Source: JAJDXO01 sp965213765 (GTDB lineage: Bacteria > Pseudomonadota > Alphaproteobacteria > Rhodospirillales > UBA2165). Taken from it: DNA of 64,000 bases. Positions 53,349 to 61,788 of this stretch are shown in pieces. Positions within the stretch are counted from its first letter, which is position 1, and each line of letters starts with the position of its first letter. Location: contig OZ243926.1 in the NCBI GenBank assembly GCA_965213765.1, positions 2,914,001 to 2,978,000 on the forward strand, given 5' to 3'. The position numbers were made by a program, and so were the translations under genes. The notes beneath the pieces are model-generated. The model was given only the letters and a program-made list of their open reading frames with translations. It was not told where the DNA came from and ran no database searches.

Positions 53349-53461
53349 CGTGGAAGCCCGCGCTCATGCCCGCGAGTTTGCCCCGACCATTGCCGGCGCC
53401 GATGACGGGATGGCCATCGAGGAAGAGGGATGGGCGCCGTCCCATGCAAATCCGGCCGGGA

Positions 53462-53998
53462 TTACCGCGGTGCAAACACCATGGTCATCTGGCGGCCTTC
53501 CATCTGGGGGAATTGCTCCACCTTGGCCAGTTCGTCCATATCGTCCCGCACCCGGTCCAGCACCTTGGCGCCGAGGTCCTGGTGGGCCATTTCCCGGCCG
53601 CGGAAGCGCAAGGTCACCTTCACCTTGTCGCCATCGTCGATAAACCGGCGCATGGAGCGCATCTTGACCTGATAGTCGTGTTCCTCGATGCCCGGACGCA
53701 TCTTGATTTCCTTGACGTCGATGGTCTTCTGCTTTTTCCGCGCCTCGGCCTTCTTCTTCTGGTTCTCGTACTTGAGCTTGCCGAAATCGAGAATTTTGCA
53801 CACCGGCGGATCCGCATTGGGCGACACCTCGACCAGGTCGAGGCCCGCATCCGCGGCACGGTCCAGAGCTTCTACGGTGGGTACGACGCCGATCATTTCT
53901 CCGTCGGCATCCACCAGACGGACTTGGGCGTTATCGATGTCTTCGTTTACGCGGGGGCCCTCTTTCTCGGGCTTGGCCTGCATGGGGGGGCGGGCTAT
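53462..53998 (-). CDS. infC: Translation initiation factor IF-3 (probable AUA start)
   Basis: IF-3 binds 30S subunits and rejects non-AUG starts. The sequence QAKPEKEGPRVNEDIDNAQVRLVDADGEMIGV, the linker YENQKKKAEARKKQ and the C-terminal KVTLRFRGREMAHQDLGAKVLDRV are diagnostic. The first ATG (53983) has no ribosome-binding site. The upstream codon ATA at 53998-53996 has gaggag eight bases before it and yields ARPPMQAKPE, matching the usual alphaproteobacterial N-terminus, giving 178 residues. Non-AUG infC starts permit autoregulation, as with AUU in E. coli. Confidence 0.88.
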   Translation of the reverse strand: MARPPMQAKPEKEGPRVNEDIDNAQVRLVDADGEMIGVVPTVEALDRAADAGLDLVEVSPNADPPVCKILDFGKLKYENQKKKAEARKKQKTIDVKEIKMRPGIEEHDYQVKMRSMRRFIDDGDKVKVTLRFRGREMAHQDLGAKVLDRVRDDMDELAKVEQFPQMEGRQMTMVFAPR

Positions 53999-54124
53999 TG
54001 ACGCAACTCCTCTATCGGCCTTTGCCTCCCCAGGTGCCGATAGATCATGATGCTGTCACGCGTTGGACCCCTGGTTATGAAAAAGGACTTTAAACTCAAC
54101 TAGCCGCCCCCGTATTGCCCCAAC

Positions 54125-56143
54125 TCAGGCTCCCGGCGCGGCCGCTTCGCCGGCAAGTCTAGCGACTGCCTCGTTCAGCGCAACAATTTCTTGAGCCTTG
54201 CCGCCCAAACGCCGGAGCGCCACGGTCTTTTCTTCCGCCTCCCGGGCGCCGATGACGGCGATCAGCGGCACATGGGCGTGGCTGTGCTCGCGGATCTTGT
54301 AGTTTATCTTCTCGTTCCGGAGGTCCGTCTCCACCCGAATGCCGGCTGATTTGAGGGCGTCGGCCACTTCGTTGGCATACTCGTCCGCATCGTTGGTGAT
54401 GGTCGCCACGACCGCCTGCACCGGCGCCAGCCACAGGGGGAAGCGCCCGGCGTAGTTCTCGATCAATATGCCGATAAACCGCTCGAACGAACCGAGAATG
54501 GCGCGATGAAGCATCACCGGGCGGTGCTTTTCGTTGTCCTCGCCGACGTAGTTGGCGTCCAGGCGCTCCGGCAGTACGAAGTCCACCTGAAGGGTGCCGC
54601 ACTGCCAGTCCCGCCCGATGGCGTCGCGGAGCACGAATTCCAGTTTGGGCCCGTAGAACGCGCCTTCGCCCGGGTTCAACTCCACCTCGACCCCGGCGGC
54701 GTCCGTTGCCTCCCGCAAAGCCTTCTCCGCCTTGTCCCACACCGCATCCTCGCCGGCCCGCACTTCCGGCCGGTCGGAGAACTTGACCACGAAATCCTCG
54801 AAACCGAAGTCCTTGTAGATCGATGACAGCAGTTCGATGAACGCCGCCGTCTCGTTTTCGACTTGATCCTCGGTACAGAAGATGTGCGCATCGTCCTGGG
54901 TGAAGGCGCGCACCCGCATCAAGCCATGCAGCGCGCCCGACGGCTCATAGCGGTGGCAGGAGCCGAATTCGGCCATGCGCAAGGGCAGGGCGCGGTAGCT
55001 TTTGATGCCCTGATTGAAGATCTGAACGTGGCAGGGGCAGTTCATCGGCTTCAAGGCCAAGTGTTTCGTGGCGGCGTTGCCGCCGTCCGAGTACACGCCG
55101 TCACCGGAAGCGCCATGGCTTTCGCTCGCTTTCACCGCTTTGCCTTCGTCCACCTCGGCAATGAACATGTTCTCGCGGAACTTGTCCCAGTGGCCGGAAT
55201 CCTCCCAGAGCGCACGGTCCACCAACTGCGGCGTCTTGACCTCTACATAGCCGGCGTTTTCCAGCCGGCGGCGCATATAGGCCTCGACGGTGCGGTATAG
55301 GGACCAGCCTTTTTCGTGCCAGAACACCGAGCCGATGGCCTCTTCCTGTAGGTGGAACAGCTCCATTTCCCGGCCCAGGCGGCGGTGATCCCGCTTCTCC
55401 GCCTCCTCGAGCATGGTGAGGTACGACTTGAGCTGCTTCTCCTCGGCCCATGCCGTGCCGTACATGCGCTGCAACATCTCGTTCCGGCTGTCGCCCCACC
55501 AGTAGGCGCCGGCGAGCTTGAGCATCTTGAACGCCTTGCCGAGTTTACCGGTCGAGGGCAGGTGCGGGCCTCGGCAGAGGTCCTTCCAGCCGCCCTGCTG
55601 GTAGATGGTGATCTCTTCCGATTCCGGCAGGTCCTGGATGATCTCGGCCTTGTAAATCTCGCCGATGGACTTGAAATGCGCGATCGCTTCGGCTCGGTCC
55701 CAGACCTGGCGTTCGATAGGCAGGTCCTGATCGACGATTTCCGCCATCCGCTTTTCGATGGCCTCGAAATCATCCGTCGAGAACGGCTCGTCGCGGGCAA
55801 AGTCGTAGTAGAAGCCGTTTTCGATGGCCGGGCCGATGGTCACCTGGGTGCCGGGGAACAGTTCCTGGACGGTTTGGGCCAGCACATGGGCGGCATCGTG
55901 GCGCAACAGCTCCAACGCATCTTCGTCCTTGGCGGTGACGATGGAGAAATTGCAGTCACCCGGGATTTCCCGGTTGAGATCCCACATTTCGCCGTCAATC
56001 CGAGCGGCCAGCGCCGCCTTGGCGAGGCCGGGGCCGATATCGGCGGCCACCGCGGCACCGGTCACCGGCGCCGTGTAGTCCCGGACGCTGCCATCGGGCA
56101 GCGTCAGCTTCACGTTCGCGCCTGCTTCTGCTCCGTTCGCCAT
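54125..56143 (-). CDS. thrS: Threonine--tRNA ligase
   Basis: This 672-residue class II synthetase has an N-terminal TGS domain (about 10-70) and an editing domain with HDAAHVLAQ. The catalytic core contains MNCPCHVQIF (zinc Cys) and the motif 2 region EFGSCHRYEPSGALHGLMRVRAFTQDDAHIF. The C-terminal anticodon domain includes RDENEKIN-like VETDLRNEKINYKIREH. A threonine-rich leader peptide and terminator lie upstream. infC follows after 126 bases. Confidence 0.97.
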   Translation of the reverse strand: MANGAEAGANVKLTLPDGSVRDYTAPVTGAAVAADIGPGLAKAALAARIDGEMWDLNREIPGDCNFSIVTAKDEDALELLRHDAAHVLAQTVQELFPGTQVTIGPAIENGFYYDFARDEPFSTDDFEAIEKRMAEIVDQDLPIERQVWDRAEAIAHFKSIGEIYKAEIIQDLPESEEITIYQQGGWKDLCRGPHLPSTGKLGKAFKMLKLAGAYWWGDSRNEMLQRMYGTAWAEEKQLKSYLTMLEEAEKRDHRRLGREMELFHLQEEAIGSVFWHEKGWSLYRTVEAYMRRRLENAGYVEVKTPQLVDRALWEDSGHWDKFRENMFIAEVDEGKAVKASESHGASGDGVYSDGGNAATKHLALKPMNCPCHVQIFNQGIKSYRALPLRMAEFGSCHRYEPSGALHGLMRVRAFTQDDAHIFCTEDQVENETAAFIELLSSIYKDFGFEDFVVKFSDRPEVRAGEDAVWDKAEKALREATDAAGVEVELNPGEGAFYGPKLEFVLRDAIGRDWQCGTLQVDFVLPERLDANYVGEDNEKHRPVMLHRAILGSFERFIGILIENYAGRFPLWLAPVQAVVATITNDADEYANEVADALKSAGIRVETDLRNEKINYKIREHSHAHVPLIAVIGAREAEEKTVALRRLGGKAQEIVALNEAVARLAGEAAAPGA

Positions 56144-56180
56144 CCGTCTGATCCTTTGTCGTCACTCACAACATTGCACC

Positions 56181-56211
56181 AAAAAAACCCCCCTTGCGTT
56201 TGCGAGGAGGG
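56181..56211 (-). terminator. thrS leader terminator (attenuator)
   Basis: On the minus strand, arms ccctcctcgc and gcaagggggg with loop aaac form a nine-pair stem (one mismatch, one G-U) followed by seven T's. It lies 38 bases before the thrS ATG and downstream of the leader peptide. It is the terminator half of the attenuator. Confidence 0.85.
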
Positions 56212-56243
56212 CTGTGCGTCCGTCTATGTACACGTGCCGGACG

Positions 56244-56303
56244 TCACGGCCCCCCGTGGAGGGTCGCGGTCGTGGTGGTGCTAGTGGCACGGTTATGCGT
56301 CAT
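56244..56303 (-). CDS. Threonine-rich leader peptide of thrS
   Basis: This 19-codon frame reads MTHNRATSTTTTATLHGGP then TGA, with seven threonines, four consecutive. It begins nine bases after a consensus-like -10 box, so the transcript is nearly leaderless. No ribosome-binding site exists, which fits leaderless translation as with trpL in Sinorhizobium. Ribosome stalling at Thr codons when charged tRNA-Thr is low would expose alternative pairing and prevent the downstream terminator. The G-run in its last codons can pair with the ccctcc arm of the terminator. Pairing details are inferred. Confidence 0.8.
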   Translation of the reverse strand: MTHNRATSTTTTATLHGGP

Positions 56304-56312
56304 CGTGGCGCT

Positions 56313-56341
56313 TATATCGGCAATCCGGCTTCGCCTGTCAA
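56313..56341 (-). promoter_or_regulatory. thrS promoter
   Basis: On the minus strand, ttgaca (56341-56336), a 17-base spacer and gatata (56318-56313) are followed by a start site expected near 56306, within a few bases of the leader ATG. It lies just beyond the stop of the upstream glycosyltransferase gene. Confidence 0.7.
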
Positions 56342-56348
56342 GAAGCGC

Positions 56349-57284
56349 CTAGGCAAGGGTCCGACGGATGGGCTCCGAGAGTTCATCGGTGACATCGGCG
56401 AGCTCCAAGGTCTCGAGGTCATCGCGCCGCAGGATATTCACATGTGGTCCCCGCTGGGCGCACAGCGCCGGGTCGGAGGCCTTGGAGTAGACGACCACCG
56501 TCGGGCAACCGACCATGGCGGCGGCGTGCATGGGGCCGGTGTCGTTGCCGATGGCGGCGAGCGCGCCCCGGCCGAGCGCAATCAAATCGGGCAGGCTTGT
56601 TTCGCCGGCAAGGGAACGGGACCCCGGCGCCCGGAAAACGATCTCGTCCACAAACCGCGCTTCGCTCGCCGTGCCCAGAAGCACCGGCTGAACGCCCCGG
56701 TCCTGAAGCCAGTTGGCGAGCTCGGCGAAGCGATCTTTGGGCCAGCGTTTTTCGGGCCGGTGATGGGCGCCCACAGGTGCCAGCAGGGCATGGCGTTCGG
56801 CGAGCCCGAAGTGTTCGATCCGCGTATCGACCCAAGAAAAATTAGGCGCCGGAACCGCGTCGATTCCTGCCATTTGCAGCTGTTCGGCTTGGCGTTCCAT
56901 GGTGTGCATGAAGTCGCGTCGGGAGTTGGCGTGGGGGTGGGAGCAGGACCGGGCAATTCCCGACCATTCGGGCTTTTTCCCGAACAGCCGGTAATAGCCG
57001 GACGAGCGGTCGGAGGTCTGGAGATCATATACCCGGTCGAACCGACCGCCATTGAGTTGGCCCCGAAGGCGGATCCATTCAATGAATTGCCAAAGCTTGG
57101 GCCGGACATCGGTCCACACCTCGTCGAACCAGGGCGATGCGGCGGCGAAGTCGGCGAATGGCCGGGTCGTCAGCAGGGTGATGTTGGCGTCCGGGTGATG
57201 GGCGCGGATGGCGGCGAAGGGTCCCGCGGCCTGCAGGAAGTCGCCTAGCGCCCCAAGCTTGATCACCAGTATCCGACCGGCCAT
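56349..57284 (-). CDS. Glycosyltransferase family 9 (heptosyltransferase-like)
   Basis: This 311-residue GT-B enzyme resembles LPS heptosyltransferases. The start is RILVIKLGALGDFLQAAGPFAAIRAHHPDANITLLTT. The nucleotide-sugar region is LPDLIALGRGALAAIGNDTGPMHAAAMVGCPTVVVYS, with the ND-TGPMHAAA motif typical of the family. It lies 17 bases after the GT4 gene in the same direction, suggesting joint function in lipopolysaccharide or another glycan. Confidence 0.9.
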   Translation of the reverse strand: MAGRILVIKLGALGDFLQAAGPFAAIRAHHPDANITLLTTRPFADFAAASPWFDEVWTDVRPKLWQFIEWIRLRGQLNGGRFDRVYDLQTSDRSSGYYRLFGKKPEWSGIARSCSHPHANSRRDFMHTMERQAEQLQMAGIDAVPAPNFSWVDTRIEHFGLAERHALLAPVGAHHRPEKRWPKDRFAELANWLQDRGVQPVLLGTASEARFVDEIVFRAPGSRSLAGETSLPDLIALGRGALAAIGNDTGPMHAAAMVGCPTVVVYSKASDPALCAQRGPHVNILRRDDLETLELADVTDELSEPIRRTLA

Positions 57285-57301
57285 TTGCTCGGGCTCCGGG
57301 C

Positions 57302-58525
57302 TCAGCCCGCCGGTGCGCCGTTGAGAACCTCGTCATAGACCGCGATGGTCTTGGCGCACATGGCGTCCTTGGTGAAGTTGTCGCGGATATGGGCGACCGC
57401 ACGGGCCGCGTAGTTCCCCCGGGCCGACGGGTCCTGATCAAGGACCCGGGCGATCGTGGCGGCGAGCGCTTCGGCGTCGCCCGGCGGCGTCAGCCATCCG
57501 GTCTGGCCGTCGATGATGGTCTCGTGGGCACCGCCGTGATCGGTGGCGATGACGGGCCGGCCGAGGGCTTGGGCCTCGGTAACGACGCGGCCGAAGGCTT
57601 CCGGTTCGGTGGAGGCGGAGATCACCACGTCGGTCAGCATGTAGGCGGCGGGCATGTCATTGCAATGGTCAATCACATGTATCTTGCCGCCAAGCCCGGC
57701 GCCTTCGATTTCGTTGATCAGCTCCTTGCGGTAGGCATCCCGCCCCTGGTCAGAACCGACGATCAGGCACCGGACGTCGTGGTCCGTCAGCAGTTTCACC
57801 GCGTCGATGAACACCCGCTGGCCTTTCCAGCGGGTGAGCCGGCCGGGCAGCATCACCACCGGCACGCCGTCGGGCAGCCGCCAGCGTTGGGAGAGCGCGA
57901 TGACCCGTTCCTGGGACACTCTGGCAGGATCGAAGCGGGCAATGTCGACGCCACGGTGGATGACGCGGATCTTGCCGGTCGGGACGCCATAGGCCTCGCG
58001 CATGTGTCCGGCGATGAAGTCGGAGATGGCGATTACCCGTTCGCCCCGGGTCATAACGCTGTTGTAGCGGCGCTTGAACACGTTGGCGTTGCCGTAAGTG
58101 CCGTGGAAAGTGGTGACGAAGCGGCGACCGGTTTTGTTGGCAGCGGCAATGGCGCTCCAGGCCGGTGCCCGGGAGCGGGCGTGGACCACGTCGACATTCT
58201 CCGAGTTAATGATCCGGACCAGCCGGCCGACGTTGGCGCGCATGACCAGCGGGTTCTTGGAATCCACCGGCAGGGTGACGTGTTCGGCGCCGCCCCGGCT
58301 GAGTTCGTGCTCCATGAGTCCGCCGGCCGAGACGACGATGGAACGCCCGCCCGCGGCGGCGACAGCGTTGGCGATATCGACCGTGCCTCGTTCAACCCCG
58401 CCCGTCTCCAGTGCCGGCAGGACCTGCAATACGGTGGCGCCATCGGCGATGGTTTTTCCGCTCGCGGCGGATACCGCCGGTCTGCCTTCGGTGCTAGTTT
58501 CGTGGTTCAATCTCTTCGCCGCCAT
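57302..58525 (-). CDS. Glycosyltransferase family 4
   Basis: This 407-residue GT-B enzyme has the N-terminal acceptor-domain start VLQVLPALETGGVERGTVDIANAV, with RAPAWSAIAAANKTGRRFVTTFHG further on. The donor domain carries STEPEAFGRVVTEAQALGRPVIATDHGGAHETI, the EX7E motif of GT4. The ATG at 58525 (MAAKRLNH) is chosen; an upstream TTG at 58540 is possible. It is divergent from the hydrolase gene, with starts less than 20 bases apart, so promoters must overlap coding sequence. Confidence 0.9.
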   Translation of the reverse strand: MAAKRLNHETSTEGRPAVSAASGKTIADGATVLQVLPALETGGVERGTVDIANAVAAAGGRSIVVSAGGLMEHELSRGGAEHVTLPVDSKNPLVMRANVGRLVRIINSENVDVVHARSRAPAWSAIAAANKTGRRFVTTFHGTYGNANVFKRRYNSVMTRGERVIAISDFIAGHMREAYGVPTGKIRVIHRGVDIARFDPARVSQERVIALSQRWRLPDGVPVVMLPGRLTRWKGQRVFIDAVKLLTDHDVRCLIVGSDQGRDAYRKELINEIEGAGLGGKIHVIDHCNDMPAAYMLTDVVISASTEPEAFGRVVTEAQALGRPVIATDHGGAHETIIDGQTGWLTPPGDAEALAATIARVLDQDPSARGNYAARAVAHIRDNFTKDAMCAKTIAVYDEVLNGAPAG

Positions 58526-58542
58526 TTCGCACGGGAACAAGA

Positions 58543-59337
58543 ATGTCCGACCATGCGTCCACCCCCGACCTTAAGGCCGGAATATTAGCACGCGGTTCCG
58601 GGCCGTCCATCGCCTACCGCAGAACGCCGGGCCGAAGCCCCGGCGTCATCTTCATGACCGGTTTCATGTCGGACATGTCGGGCGGCAAGGCGCTGGCGCT
58701 TGAGGAGCTATGCCGGGATCGGGGCAACGCCTGTCTCCGCTTCGATTATGCCGGCCATGGGGAGTCCGAAGGGGTGTTCGCCGACGGCACCATTGGTTCC
58801 TGGACGGCGGACGCCCTGGCGGCCTTGGATGAGCTCACCGACGGGCCTCAGGTGCTGGTGGGGTCCTCCATGGGCGGCTGGATTATGTTGCTCGCGGCGC
58901 TGGCCCGTCCCGGGCGCATCGCCGGGTTGGTGGGCATCGCGCCGGCACCCGACTTTACCGAGCGCCTTTACGCCGAGGAACTGACCCGGGAGCAGCGGAA
59001 TGTCATGAGGGCCGAAGGCAGGGTGATCATCCCCAGCGATTATGAAGACGACTATACCTTCACCCAGGAATTGATCGATGACGGCAAGGAGCAACTGTTG
59101 CTGGGCGGAGAGATCGCCGTCGACTGCCCGGTGCGGCTGATCCACGGCATGGAGGACGACGCGGTGCCGTGGCGGACCAGTCTGACGTTGCAGGAAAAGC
59201 TTCGCTCGGACGATGTGGAGATAACTTTCGTCAAAGGCGGCGACCACCGTCTCAGCGAACCCCACGATCTCGACCGGCTGACGGTGACGGTGGCGCGGCT
59301 GTTGGACCTGGCAGGTCAATCCCCGGCGGCCATGTGA
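58543..59337 (+). CDS. Alpha/beta hydrolase
   Basis: This is a 264-residue serine hydrolase. The nucleophile elbow is GSSMGGWIM, the oxyanion region FMTGFMSDMSGGK, the acid Asp in LIHGMEDDAVPW and the His in GGDHRLSEP. The pattern is close to ABHD10-like thioesterases/esterases. The substrate is unknown. Its 3' end overlaps the convergent SDR gene by 22 bases. Confidence 0.9.
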   Translation: MSDHASTPDLKAGILARGSGPSIAYRRTPGRSPGVIFMTGFMSDMSGGKALALEELCRDRGNACLRFDYAGHGESEGVFADGTIGSWTADALAALDELTDGPQVLVGSSMGGWIMLLAALARPGRIAGLVGIAPAPDFTERLYAEELTREQRNVMRAEGRVIIPSDYEDDYTFTQELIDDGKEQLLLGGEIAVDCPVRLIHGMEDDAVPWRTSLTLQEKLRSDDVEITFVKGGDHRLSEPHDLDRLTVTVARLLDLAGQSPAAM

Positions 59338-60167
59338 ATGGCGCGCAAGCCTTCCCGGTAGGTCGGGTATTTGAGCGCATATCCCAACTCGGTTCGAATG
59401 CGGGCGTTGCTGACCCGGCGATTGTCCTGCCAGAAAGACCGCGCCATCTCGGTCATGTCCCTTTGGGCCGCGTCGTAAGGGATCAGCGGGGGCACGTCGG
59501 CGCTCAGCAGCTCACACCCATAGGCGATCACGTCGGCCTGGGGTGCCGGTTCGTTATCGCACACATTGTAGATCGCGCCGGGATTCGGTGCGGCGATGGA
59601 GGCGGCGAGGACGCCGGCAATGTCTTCCACGTGGATGCGCGAGAACGTAAACCCGGGCTTGTCGATCCGCCGCGTCCGTCCGGCCTTGATCTGGTCGAGG
59701 GCGCTGCGCCCCGGCCCGTAGATGCCGGCGAGGCGGAATATGTGAGCCGGTACGCCTTCGACGGAAAGCCAGCCCGCTTCGGCTTCAACCCGCCGTGCCG
59801 AGCGATCCGAGGCGGGGTTGAGGGGTGATGTTTCGTTGACCTCCACGCCGCCCGTATCGCCGTAGACCCCGGTGGTCGAGAGATAGCCCAGCCAGGCCGA
59901 TCCGGTCTCCGACATGGCTGCACCAAAGGCGTTCAGTACGGGATCACCGTCGCTGCCCGGCGGAACCGAAATCAAGATATGGGTGGCTTGGGCCGGATCA
60001 ACCTGATCGACGGCCACCGGTTCGGCGCCGTCCGCTTCGATCAGAGCAGCGGCCTCCTCCCGCCGGCAGGTGCCGATGATCCGCCAGCCGGCGGGAATTA
60101 AGTGTTTCGCCAGGGCGCGCGCGGAATAGCCGTAGCCGAAACAAAGAAGCGTGGATGTGCCTGCCAT
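59316..60167 (-). CDS. NAD(P)-dependent epimerase-like SDR protein
   Basis: This 283-residue extended SDR resembles YeeZ/GalE-like proteins. The nucleotide motif is LLCFGYGYSARALAKHL (a GxGxxA variant), with strands HILISVPPG and YLSTTGVYGDTGG (active-site Tyr in the YGD region). The ATG at 60167 (MAGTSTLLCFG) is preferred to 60203, whose added codons overlap the divergent TPR gene's promoter. The sugar or metabolite substrate is unknown. Confidence 0.85.
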   Translation of the reverse strand: MAGTSTLLCFGYGYSARALAKHLIPAGWRIIGTCRREEAAALIEADGAEPVAVDQVDPAQATHILISVPPGSDGDPVLNAFGAAMSETGSAWLGYLSTTGVYGDTGGVEVNETSPLNPASDRSARRVEAEAGWLSVEGVPAHIFRLAGIYGPGRSALDQIKAGRTRRIDKPGFTFSRIHVEDIAGVLAASIAAPNPGAIYNVCDNEPAPQADVIAYGCELLSADVPPLIPYDAAQRDMTEMARSFWQDNRRVSNARIRTELGYALKYPTYREGLRAIHMAAGD

Positions 60168-60187
60168 GGCTCCTATATGGTCACCGC

Positions 60188-60943
60188 ATGAGGATTTGGG
60201 CAATCACCGCCGTCGCGACGATGGCCGCATTTCCGGCACAGGCACAATCGCAGCCGCCGCCGACGGCCGCCGATGCCGCCGAGTACCGGGCGTGCATCAC
60301 CGAAGTGGAGCGCCACGCCGGACGGGGTTTCGAATATGCCATCGATTGGGAAGGCTTGGGCGGCGGCGACCCGGCCCGCCATTGTGTCGCCGTGGCACTG
60401 ATGCGGCTCGGTCATCACGAAGTGGCTGCCCGCCGGCTCGAGGAATTGGCCCGCGTGATAAACGCGGATGCAGCCGTGAAGGCCGACCTTCTGGGCCAAT
60501 CGGGGCAAGCGTGGCTGCAGGCGGAAAACCCGCCGGCCGCGCTGGCCGTGCTTGACGCGGCGATCAACCTCGATGATCGGAACCCGGAAATATTCGCCGA
60601 CCGGGCCCAGGCCCATGCCGAGGGCGGCGATATGGGCCCGGCCATCGAGGATTTATCCCGGGCACTTCAACTGGATTCCAAATTCACCGATGCACGGGTG
60701 TTCCGTGCCAGTGCCTACCGGCAGACCGGCGAGGCGGGGCTGGCCATGCACGATGTGGAGTTGGCGCTCTCTCAGGACCCAGCCCATCCGGAAGCGCTGC
60801 TGGAAAGGGGCATCCTGCGCGGCCAGGCGGGTGACGAGGCCGGCGCCCGGGCCGATTGGCTGAGGGTGATCGAGGTGGTGCCGGACAGCCCGGCGGCCAA
60901 GGCGGCCCGGGCCAATCTCGAGCGCATGGACGGGCCGAAGTGA
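60188..60943 (+). CDS. TPR-repeat periplasmic protein
   Basis: This is a 251-residue protein. The signal peptide MRIWAITAVATMAAFPAQAQ fixes the start at 60188. Then come about three to four tetratricopeptide repeats, including PPAALAVLDAAINLDDRNPEIFADRAQAHAEGGDMGPAIEDLSRALQLDS and AMHDVELALSQDPAHPEALLERGILR. It likely acts as a scaffold in the periplasm; no partner is evident. It converges with the GST gene. Confidence 0.87.
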   Translation: MRIWAITAVATMAAFPAQAQSQPPPTAADAAEYRACITEVERHAGRGFEYAIDWEGLGGGDPARHCVAVALMRLGHHEVAARRLEELARVINADAAVKADLLGQSGQAWLQAENPPAALAVLDAAINLDDRNPEIFADRAQAHAEGGDMGPAIEDLSRALQLDSKFTDARVFRASAYRQTGEAGLAMHDVELALSQDPAHPEALLERGILRGQAGDEAGARADWLRVIEVVPDSPAAKAARANLERMDGPK

Positions 60944-60947
60944 GCCG

Positions 60948-61616
60948 CTAAAAATCCGGATTGGCGTAGTGCTTGGGAGGCGGCAGGCCGGGGATGGCGT
61001 CCGCCAAAATCTGCCGGAAGCTGGGCCGGGATTTGATCCGCGCGTACCAGTCCTTGGCCGCCTCGTGGTCGGCCCACGGCACATCGCCCAGATAATCCAC
61101 CGCCGAGAGGTGCGCGGCGGCCGCTATGTCGGCCAGGGAAAACTTCCCACCCGCCAGCCAGTGGCGTCGCCCGGCGAGGTGGCCGATATATTCCAGGTGG
61201 GTGTGGATGTTGGCGTGGGCCGCGCGGATAACGTTCGAATCCGGCGAGCCCAGTCCCTTGATCCGCTTCATCACCTTTTCATCGACCAGCGGGGCGGAGA
61301 TTTCGGCGTCGAACTTGCGGTCGAACCAAGACACCAGCCGGCGGATTTCGGCCCGTTCATGGGGATTGCCGGTGATCATCGGCGGCTCCGGCGCGATTTC
61401 CTCCAAAAACTCGCAGATGGCCCCGGAATCCGCCAGCACCGTGCCGTCATCCTCGATGATTACCGGCACATCGCCCGCCGGGTTGATGGCGAGGAATTCC
61501 CGCCGCCGGTCCCAGACCTGCTCGACAACCATGTCGAAGCCCAGGTCTTTCTCGGCCAGCACGATTCGGACTTTGCGCGAAAACGGATTGAGCCACAGGT
61601 GGTAGAGGGTGCGCAT
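60948..61616 (-). CDS. Glutathione S-transferase family protein
   Basis: This 222-residue GST has a thioredoxin-like N-domain (MRTLYHLWLNPFSRKVRIVLAEKDLGF, ending GDVPVIIEDDGTVLADSGAICEFLEE with the cis-Pro and the SxAI glutathione-binding turn) and a helical C-domain with FSLADIAAAAHLSAVDYL. The start at 61616 is chosen since MRTLYHLWL begins the fold. The putative catalytic residue at the start (Ser or Tyr) is not certain. The substrate is unknown. Confidence 0.9.
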   Translation of the reverse strand: MRTLYHLWLNPFSRKVRIVLAEKDLGFDMVVEQVWDRRREFLAINPAGDVPVIIEDDGTVLADSGAICEFLEEIAPEPPMITGNPHERAEIRRLVSWFDRKFDAEISAPLVDEKVMKRIKGLGSPDSNVIRAAHANIHTHLEYIGHLAGRRHWLAGGKFSLADIAAAAHLSAVDYLGDVPWADHEAAKDWYARIKSRPSFRQILADAIPGLPPPKHYANPDF

Positions 61617-61788
61617 CCTCTCCTTATAGCTAAATCGGGGCCGCTGAAACAGCTTCGCAATGCGCAACTTGGGCGGGACGCCGGTTTCGTCGAATTCAGC
61701 GCCTGCGCTCCGTTAACTTCCTGTACTTAAAGGAAAAGTGATATACAGGCGCAAATCGCGCAGGGCCCAAACGGATTGGGGGATACGC

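Larger units (their letters stand above)
45960..53461. other. Accessory island splitting infC from rpmI
   Basis: About 7.5 kb of unrelated genes (toxin-antitoxin, cupin, sulfatase, Gfo/Idh, MarR, P450, PhyH, MotA-like remnant) lie between infC and rpmI. These two are usually adjacent in thrS-infC-rpmI-rplT-pheST. No integrase or clear flanking repeats were seen, so borders are approximate. Confidence 0.6.
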
